64,000 nucleotides of DNA from Typhlomys cinereus (taxonomy: Eukaryota; Chordata; Mammalia; Rodentia; Platacanthomyidae). Where the stretch lies: the NCBI GenBank assembly GCA_023101885.1, contig JALPQD010000512.1, positions 1,283,772 through 1,347,771 on the forward strand, written 5' to 3'. Within the stretch, counting starts at the first letter, position 1. The number at the start of each line of letters is the position of its first letter. Shown here piece by piece: positions 58,701 through 64,000 of the stretch. Below the pieces are notes generated by a model. That model ran no database searches, was not told the DNA's origin, and saw nothing but the letters and a program-made list of their open reading frames with translations. A program made the translations under genes and the position numbers.

Positions 58701-60394
58701 AATGCTTTTAGACCAAGTAGTGCCAGGGGAGGGGAGTAAAGAGGTTGTGCCCTGAGATTTAGGAGGATCTGGCCAAAGCGTGAAGACGCATCTTCTCTGG
58801 TCTCTAAAGAGGACCAAGTTTCACAAAGTCAGCTCTAGGGGCCAGAACTAGAGAATTGGGGGATTGAGGCCCTCACGAGATATCCTTGGCTAAGATGAGA
58901 AGTGGCAGCATCCACTGAAGCAGGTACCCATGGCTGCCGCGTACACGAACCAGCAGCAGGAGGGGCCGTGTGCGCCCTAGGGACAAGACACGGGCTTCTA
59001 GATCAAAGGGCTGCCCCCCCTTCTCCTTTCTCTTTCTTTCTGAGATGAGGGGGTGTCTCCCCATGTGGCCCTGGTTGGTCTTGAACTCTGGGATCCTTCA
59101 GCCTCCTAGGTGTTGGGGTAACAGGTGTGTGTCACTGTGCTGGGGTCACAGGTATGTTGTCACTGTGCTGGGTGACAGGTGCGTGTTGCTGTGCTGGGGT
59201 GATAGGTGTCACTGTGTTAGGGTGACGGGTGTGTGTCGGGGTGACAGGTGTGTATCACTGTGCTGGGATGACAAGTGTATGTCGCTGTGCTGGGGTGATA
59301 GGTGTCACTGTACTGGGGTGATAGGTGTGTGTCACTGTGCTGGGGTAACAAGTGTATATCGCTGTGCTGGGGTGATAGGTGTCACTGTGTCAGGGTGACA
59401 GGTGTGTCAGGGTGACGGGTGTCGCTGTGCTGGGGTGATAGGTGTCACTGTGCTGGGGTGACGGGTGTGCGTTACTGCTGGGGTGACGGATGTGCGTCGC
59501 TGTGCTGGGTGACAGGTGTGTGTCAGGGTGACGGGTGTCGCTGTGCTGGGTGACAGGTGTGTCGCTGTGTTGGGGTGACGGGTGTGCGTTGCTGCACTGG
59601 GTGACTTTTTAAGGCTTTTGCTTTGGTAACTGTGAAGCCTGAGGCAAACACACCGTGTAACTCTTAGGTCTCTGGGGCCTTTGGCAGAAGAGCGAGCAGA
59701 GACGGACGGGGCCAGGGAAGACAAAGGCCGGCAAGGTGTGTGGACGGGCCTTGACCGTCCCTTCGCTGGGTCAGGAGCAAGGAGTCTCCTCAGGAGCTCC
59801 CCACGCTCAGGGGCCTCTGGAGAGTGACATTCCAACAAGAAGCTTCTGGAAGGGGGCTGGGGCGGACCCTCTACTCTACCTGGCTTCCAGAACTTCCTGG
59901 CCTTCATCCAGTCTTGCTCATCGTTCTCGGAGGCTATCTTCTCATCCGAGGCCTCCTGGTCCATAGGCTCGCCCACCCACTGCAGGCCATAGTCGCCGAG
60001 GAAGCGCTGTGGGACAGCGGCGTCTGCTCAGCCTCTCCCCAGGGAAAGCACCGCCAGCCCAACCCCCAGCCTCGGCCATCAGCCAGAGCCCCGTGGAAAG
60101 AGGATGTGCCGGCCACTTCCTGCCTGTGACCTGACAGTCTCATAAGTTTGCGGGACGGATTCAGTAAGACCCATCATGTCACATACTTACAACCCAGTAC
60201 AGGGAGCAAGTAAGAACTCTGTGAAGTTGGCTGATAGGACTGGGAATCCTGTGGGTCTGGCCCAAGTGTGAGGAGACAGAGTGGGAGGTATCTGTGTGTG
60301 TCTGTGTGTCTGTGTGTGTGTGTCTGTGTGTGTGCTCAAAAGTACACATGGGAGAACCCTGGGTATCATTTTTTCCCCAGGCACCAAACACCTT

Positions 60395-60430
<36 letters not shown>

Positions 60431-63068
60431 AGATGGAGTCTCTCAGTGGCTGGGGGCTCCCTGATTAGGCTCTGCTGGCTGGCCAGTGAGCTGAGATCCA
60501 CCAGTCTCTGCCTCCTGGCGCTGGGATTACAAGTATGTGTTGCTTGTTTTTGTTTTTAACGTGGGTTAAACTCAAGTCCCTGTGCTGTCGAGGCAACGCT
60601 TTACCTACTGAGCTCGCGCCAGCCAGGCAGCCCTTCTACGCTATTGCAGCGTCCTTCCCTCTTCTTTCTGCCGGACGCGGCCATCCCGGCAGACAGTGAA
60701 CGAACATCTCAAAGTCCACTGCTCCCAACAGTTCTGCGGCCTGCCCCGCTGAGCCTCCTCCCCCCTAGCGCCCACCTACATCGGCGACACCCCTCTGCCT
60801 GGCATTGGGTCCGTGACTCATGCCTGGGCCACACTACCCTTCGCAACCTCAAGGCCCAAGGGAACATCTCCAAAGTGGCTGAAATTACCCTAGTAATCCA
60901 CCCCCCAGCCCCAGCTGCCATGATCGCTCCTAAACAGCCAAGAGGCTCTTTTCTTCCCCACCTTCACCTTTCACAGTCTCTCCATCTCTCCTGCTGGAAC
61001 CTTCTAGTCTGTTCCCGTCCCTCCAAGTGATCTACCCAGCACCACGTGGAGAATGCAGGGCCTCGCGACGAAGCCCCTTTGGCCAGGCCTCTCTCCTTCC
61101 CTCTTGACCTTCCACCACAGCTGAGCTTGCTTGGTGCAGGCGGGGCCCTTCACCGCCTCTGCCTGGACCTCTCCTGAGTGTTCGCCTCACCCTGCAGGTT
61201 TTGTGTCTGTCACCCCTGCAGCGCTATCCATCACCCAACTTGTCTGTTATCACCCGCTCTGTTATTTCCTGAGCTCTCTGAACTTGTCTTGTGTATTTGC
61301 TTGTGCCTCTGTTCCCTGCACACTGTCCACCCCACGAGAGCAGAAACCGTGTCTTGTGGGACCAGGACACACGCCCGGTGCCATGCCAAACATGGTAGAT
61401 GCTTTGGGACTGTTCAGTTAACGAAGCGATAAACACATGGCATGTATGAGCCAATGGTGCCCTCCGTCCTGAGTTTCTGGGACAGCCCCCAGGGACTGCC
61501 ACATTCCCAGCAGGCAGCTAAGGCACAGCTGCAGCTGTGTCACCCCAACCCCAGGCTATGAAGGGGCCTCTGGTGGGCGGAGCTCTCTGCTGCAGCACTG
61601 TGAAGGAGTGAGTGGAGGAAAGGGGACTGAGGTGACCAAGTTACTGGTGAAAAGGATCAGGGCCAGGGACGAGACCATACAGCACTAGGTCCAGGGTGAT
61701 CCATCCGTCCCTCCTGAGTTCAAAATATCACAAAAGGAGGCACCAGGAAAGCAGAGGACAGGAAACCTGTCCTGATAAGGCATCTGAAGAGCCCTCAAGG
61801 AGATGCCTGAGGAAAACTTTCCAGGGGCGATGGGGGAACAGCATGGGTCAAGGCCCCGGGGTAGGAAGGAGCAACAAAGAACCAGAGGAAGGTGCTGTGG
61901 GTGGAGGGGCGAGCGATTCTACAGAGCAGCAAGGGCTAGCCACGGAAGCCAGGGAGGCCCTGGATGGACTCGATCAGTAGCCAAGAGGTCTGTTGTGTAA
62001 GAGGGAGGACATAGACTTTGATTCAGGCTAAAAGGGGGGTTGTTCCAGGCGTGGGACACACCGCCTGACTCTAAGCCCTCTGTCAGCCTGGGCACTAGCT
62101 AGGTCCCTGGAGGATGGTGAGGAGAGGCCAAGAGACTCCGCCTTGGATCTTACTGGCAGCTCGGCTGGGCACAGCTGGCGGCTGCCTACTCCCTGGGCTC
62201 TGCCCCTCACCTCCATCTCGCCAACTTGCCGCTGCAGCTGCACACACATGGTCTCTAGCTCCTCCTGCCGCTGCATGGACTCTGCGCCTTCTGCAGAAAT
62301 GAGCATGAGATTCACACCCAACCCCAAAACTGGCAGGTGCTCCTCCTCGAAGGTCCTGCCTCTGTCTCACTGCCACCCCACCTCTCTGGCGTCCGCCCTG
62401 ATGTTGGCCCCTCCGTGCCCTGGAGCACGGCTCCTCCGTGCTTGGGATGGGACACCCTCTGCACAGGGCTGTAGGCGACTGCAGCACCATCCCACGGACA
62501 CCACTGCCAGTCTCTGGTGCCAGCTGTCCAGCCCCCGCCAGAAGTCAGTCTGATGGTCTTTGAGTTCTGTACCAAATAATCACTGTCCAAACTCCTCGGA
62601 AGTCACCTGATCCTCTTACCCTGATGCCGGAGGGTCTGCACCAAGTCCTCCAGGGCCCGGATCTTCTGGTCCTGCAGCAGTGAGACACGGGGTGAGTGCA
62701 AAGCCTGGTGGGCCCAGAACCCCAGGGGTGGGAACGGGGTCAGCTTCAGCGGGGGCACAAAGCCCCTGTCCCTATCAACTCGTGGCACAGCCGCTGTACC
62801 CCAGCTAACCCTTGTGGACATGCCTCCTGGGGCTGGGCTCAGGCCCAGCACTGCCCAGCTGTGCCCAGCGGCCTGCTTCCCTACCCAGCACTCGGGCTCC
62901 CGGGCTCTGCAGCAGCCGCACGGACCAGCAGGTCCTCCCTGGCCCTCTCCCCTTGAGCTCCTACCTTGGACAGCAGCTCATCACTCTGGGCCTTCACCTG
63001 CTGCTCCAATTCCCTCATCCTCGTCGCCATGGAGCTTACCAGTTCCGAGTCATGGAATGCAGAGCTCA
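49533..63068 (-). CDS. Ubxn11: Ubxn11, UBX domain protein 11 (11 exons, 5' end off window)
   Basis: Exons in transcript order: 63068-62965, 62671-62620, 62290-62211, 60006-59880, 52865-52651, 52383-52306, 51507-51387, 51255-51152, 50111-50038, 49959-49819, 49731-49533. All phases join to 430 residues plus stop. The order of parts is: coiled coil (MRELEQQVKAQSDELLSK to ETMCVQLQRQVGEME); an acidic linker; a SEP domain (LKLYRNGIMMFDGPFQPF to ELQRLYPDGVPFK); and a C-terminal UBX domain (MLRIKSENGEQAFLLMM to NATLLLRAR). SEP plus UBX is the p47/UBXN family layout; UBXN11 (Socius) is known to bind Rnd GTPases and influence actin. The family p97-binding loop FPR reads STFPP here. The C-terminus ends TSSPGLGPE, without the long Gly-Pro repeats I recall in human. 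The 5' exons are beyond 64000. Confidence 0.94.
49819..49959 (-). CDS. Ubxn11: Ubxn11 UBX exon 1
   Basis: The acceptor is GGGCTTACAG and the donor GGCCAG|GTGGGC. It encodes SQESPGTPAPPLSMLRIKS to VGDVRERLAQA, the first beta strands and helix of UBX. Confidence 0.95.
50038..50111 (-). CDS. Ubxn11: Ubxn11 exon 9
   Basis: The acceptor is CTGCCTTCCAG and the donor TGGAG|GTAAGG. It encodes NCCPLPGRIQEIIVETPAL to ERW plus two bases. Confidence 0.94.
51152..51255 (-). CDS. Ubxn11: Ubxn11 exon before UBX
   Basis: The acceptor is CTCCCCACAG and the donor TTGCAG|GTGAGG. It encodes TPEKFLNRLPKCVIRQGEV and IDIRGPIRDTLQ. One residue is Cys where human has, from memory, Phe. Confidence 0.94.
51387..51507 (-). 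CDS. Ubxn11: Ubxn11 SEP domain exon 3
   Basis: The acceptor is CTCCTTCCAG and the donor CCTTCAG|GTATGC. It encodes VSDLRNQVFPEDGPGPF, a Gly/Arg stretch and KVMDRMEEPS. Confidence 0.93.
52306..52383 (-). CDS. Ubxn11: Ubxn11 SEP domain exon 2
   Basis: The acceptor is CTGCTGCAG and the donor TTTAAG|GTAATG. It has 26 whole codons, RCLRDILDGFFPSELQRLY to GVPFK. Two candidate upstream AGs are out of phase. Confidence 0.95.
52651..52865 (-). CDS. Ubxn11: Ubxn11 SEP domain exon 1
   Basis: The acceptor is CTTTACTAG and the donor ACCCAG|GTAGGA. It encodes PPEIDFDRLLASLKDLSEL, then the SEP start PIPLKLYRNGIMMFDG. Confidence 0.95.
55463..55745 (+). repeat. old B2-type SINE followed by an ID-like SINE
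   Basis: The B2-type unit starts TGGGGCCTGCAGATGGCTCC. The ID-like unit starts AGGACTGGGGATGTGGTCCAGC with B box CGATTTCGATCCCC. A poly(A) run at 55648-55662 separates them. Confidence 0.65.
59113..59612 (+). repeat. minisatellite in a Ubxn11 intron
   Basis: About 500 bases of variants of a roughly 27-30 base unit (GGGGTGACAGGTGTGTGTCA plus CTGTGCT). Units differ in length and in GACAGG/GACGGG/GATAGG, giving a mosaic. It starts at the tail of an antisense B1-type unit and ends about 270 bases from the 59880-60006 exon. Confidence 0.85.
59880..60006 (-). CDS. Ubxn11: Ubxn11 linker exon
   Basis: The acceptor is CTGTCCCACAG and the donor AAGCCAG|GTAGAG. It encodes RFLGDYGLQWVGEPMDQE and an acidic stretch ending ARKFWKPG. 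Confidence 0.92.
60007..62210 (-). other. Ubxn11: Ubxn11 intron between linker and coiled-coil exons
   Basis: It holds a (TG)n-like tract at 60290-60335 followed by a 32-base T run (60398-60429) that starts an antisense B1-type SINE ending near 60545. The rest is unique GC-rich sequence. Confidence 0.5.
60398..60545 (-). repeat. B1-type SINE, antisense, with a 32-base A tail
   Basis: T32 on the + strand, then GAGATGGAGTCTCTCAGTGG and CTCTGCCTCCTGGCGCTGGGA, the complement of a B1/7SL-type monomer. The uninterrupted tail suggests a fairly young copy. Confidence 0.7.
62211..62290 (-). CDS. Ubxn11: Ubxn11 coiled-coil exon 3
   Basis: The acceptor is TTTCTGCAG and the donor ATGGAG|GTGAGG. It encodes ESMQRQEELETMCVQLQRQ and VGEME. 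Confidence 0.92.
62620..62671 (-). CDS. Ubxn11: Ubxn11 small coiled-coil exon
   Basis: The acceptor is CTGCTGCAG and the donor CATCAGG|GTAAGA. It encodes DQKIRALEDLVQTLRHQ plus one base. Confidence 0.92.
62965..63068 (-). CDS. Ubxn11: Ubxn11 coiled-coil exon (first visible)
   Basis: The acceptor is TCTCCTTAG and the donor TCCAAG|GTAGGA. It encodes SSAFHDSELVSSMATRM then the coiled coil RELEQQVKAQSDELLSK. Confidence 0.88.
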
Positions 63069-63686
63069 CTAAGGAGACAAAGTATCTATGGTCCGGGCCT
63101 GGAGCTGAGGCTGACATGGGACCAGGGAAGAGCAGCCCACACATCCATGGGAGAGGCTGCTTGAAACTCTACCCAGATCCCCTCATACACTTCTCCGGTG
63201 GCCCAGGGGTCAGACAGCTGCTTTTTGGAAGGGGGGTACAGCAGCTTGTCCAAGGTATACGAATCATTAGTGAGACATACAAGCATTCCCATCTTGACGC
63301 TCGCTCTTTCTTGAATAAAAAAAAATTTTTTTTTATTTTGGGAAAAGAAAAAAGAGAAAGCTAGGAAGAAGCAGGCTCTCCGGAGCCCCTAGACATCGCG
63401 TGAGACACCACAGGAAGCCCAGGTTGGCTCAGGGGAAAGATGGTGAAACCTGACTCTGTTCTAATGATGTCTCCTAGTCATCCAGCTTCCAGTCCTGCAG
63501 CTGCCTCCTCAGGGCTCCTCGGCCCGAGGAACAGCGCATCTCCCTGGTGTTCATGCTTGCTAAGTGAGGGGTCGTTCTGACTTGTAGTCAAAAGTATTTT
63601 ATGAGGCGACCTTGCCCCTCAAGGTATTCCATGTCTAGAGTCCGTGAATTCTGTTCTTTCTCTCCTCTAAAAAAGTCTGCTTTAAT
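63069..63686 (-). other. Ubxn11: Ubxn11 upstream intron
   Basis: I looked for the known N-terminal Ubxn11 sequence on the - strand and did not find it, so the first exons must lie right of the window. Confidence 0.45.
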
Positions 63687-63927
63687 TCAAGAAAGAGAGA
63701 GAGAGAGAGAGAGAAAGAAAGAAAGGAAGGAAGGAAAGAAGGAAGGAAGGAAGGAAGGGGAAGGAAGGAAGGAAGGAAGGAAGGAAGGAAGGAAGGAAGG
63801 AAGGAAGGAAGGAAGGAAGGAAGGAAGGAAGGAAGGAAAAGAGAGTGAGAAAGAAAAAGAAAAAAGAAAGAAGGAAGGAAGGAAAAGAAAGAAAGAGAGA
63901 AAGGAAGGTAGAGAGAAAAAGAAACAT
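63687..63927 (+). repeat. polypurine microsatellite (GA)n, (GAAA)n, (GGAA)n
   Basis: About 240 bases of almost only A and G: (GA)n, then a GGAA array of more than 20 units near 63722-63837, then mixed GAAA. Any reading frame here is an artefact. Confidence 0.92.
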
Positions 63928-63935
63928 AACAGGTA

Positions 63936-64000
63936 GGCTAAAGAGGTGGTTCAAGGGTTTTGACTCTGCCTCACAAGCAGAAGGCTCTGATTTCGGATCC
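63936..64000 (+). repeat. B2-headed SINE head, cut by the window end
   Basis: GGCTAAAGAGGTGGTTCAAGG with B box CTGATTTCGGATCC matches the family head. The body lies beyond the window. Confidence 0.75.

Larger units (their letters stand above)
52866..59879 (-). other. Ubxn11: 7-kb intron of Ubxn11
   Basis: GC-richer than the Cep85 introns. It holds antisense B1-type units near 52955-53075 and 55150-55265, an old sense B2-type unit near 55463-55640, an ID-like unit near 55672-55745, a B1 piece with (CA)n near 55755-55900, another B1-type unit near 59035-59120, and the minisatellite at 59113-59612. Long open frames between 56 and 58.6 kb match nothing I recognise, and I reject them as compositional. 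Confidence 0.55.

Noticed and set aside
59113..59612. CRISPR-like array
   Set aside because: Units are contiguous tandem repeats without unique spacers, in a mammalian intron.
58970..59976. Cys- and Thr/His-repeat proteins predicted over the minisatellite
   Set aside because: These simply translate the repeat unit. The - strand frame overlaps a real Ubxn11 exon only at its start.
63601..63954. Lys/Glu/Arg-rich and Leu/Phe/Ser-rich frames
   Set aside because: They translate the polypurine microsatellite on each strand.

Overview
This is a stretch of a mammalian nuclear genome. Coding sequence is split into short exons with GT/AG splice sites, two CpG islands mark promoters, and the introns are full of rodent-type SINEs (B1-like, ID-like and a B2-headed family), L1 fragments and long (CA)n tracts. 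The genes and their order (Zpld2-like, Cep85, Sh3bgrl3, Ubxn11) match the segment known as human 1p36.11 and mouse chromosome 4. The most abundant SINE has a B2-like tRNA head but a body I do not recognise as mouse B2, so I favour a rodent outside the mouse-rat group. I cannot name the species.

Layout, left to right. (1) 1-5.8 kb, + strand: the last five coding exons of a zona pellucida (ZP) domain membrane protein, most likely Zpld2; its upstream exons lie outside the window. (2) 7.2-46.46 kb, + strand: the whole of Cep85 (centrosomal coiled-coil protein). It has a non-coding first exon in a CpG island, a start codon at 14739, 13 coding exons, a stop at 45017 and an AATAAA at 46432. All exon phases join, giving a predicted 760-residue protein. 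Its introns hold a decayed Zfpl1 retrocopy (- strand), a long antisense L1 piece, and a compact 1.08-kb L1 insertion containing two nearly identical 400-bp blocks. (3) 46.7-48.9 kb, + strand: the whole of Sh3bgrl3 (three coding exons, 93 residues) with its own CpG-island promoter. (4) 49.5-63.1 kb, - strand: Ubxn11 (coiled coil, SEP domain, UBX domain), convergent with Sh3bgrl3. Eleven 3' coding exons are present and the 5' exons are off the right edge.

The genes are independent single-copy mammalian loci, not an operon. Cep85 acts at the centrosome, Sh3bgrl3 is a small thioredoxin-fold protein, Ubxn11 is linked to Rho/Rnd signalling and the UBX/p97 family, and the ZP gene encodes an extracellular matrix-type polymerising protein. 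I see no evidence of a new multi-gene system. The most interesting signals are the two-block L1 insertion, two SINEs that used the same target site, the lineage-type SINE family itself, the intact ZP gene end, and the Ubxn11 stop codon lying inside its own poly(A) signal.
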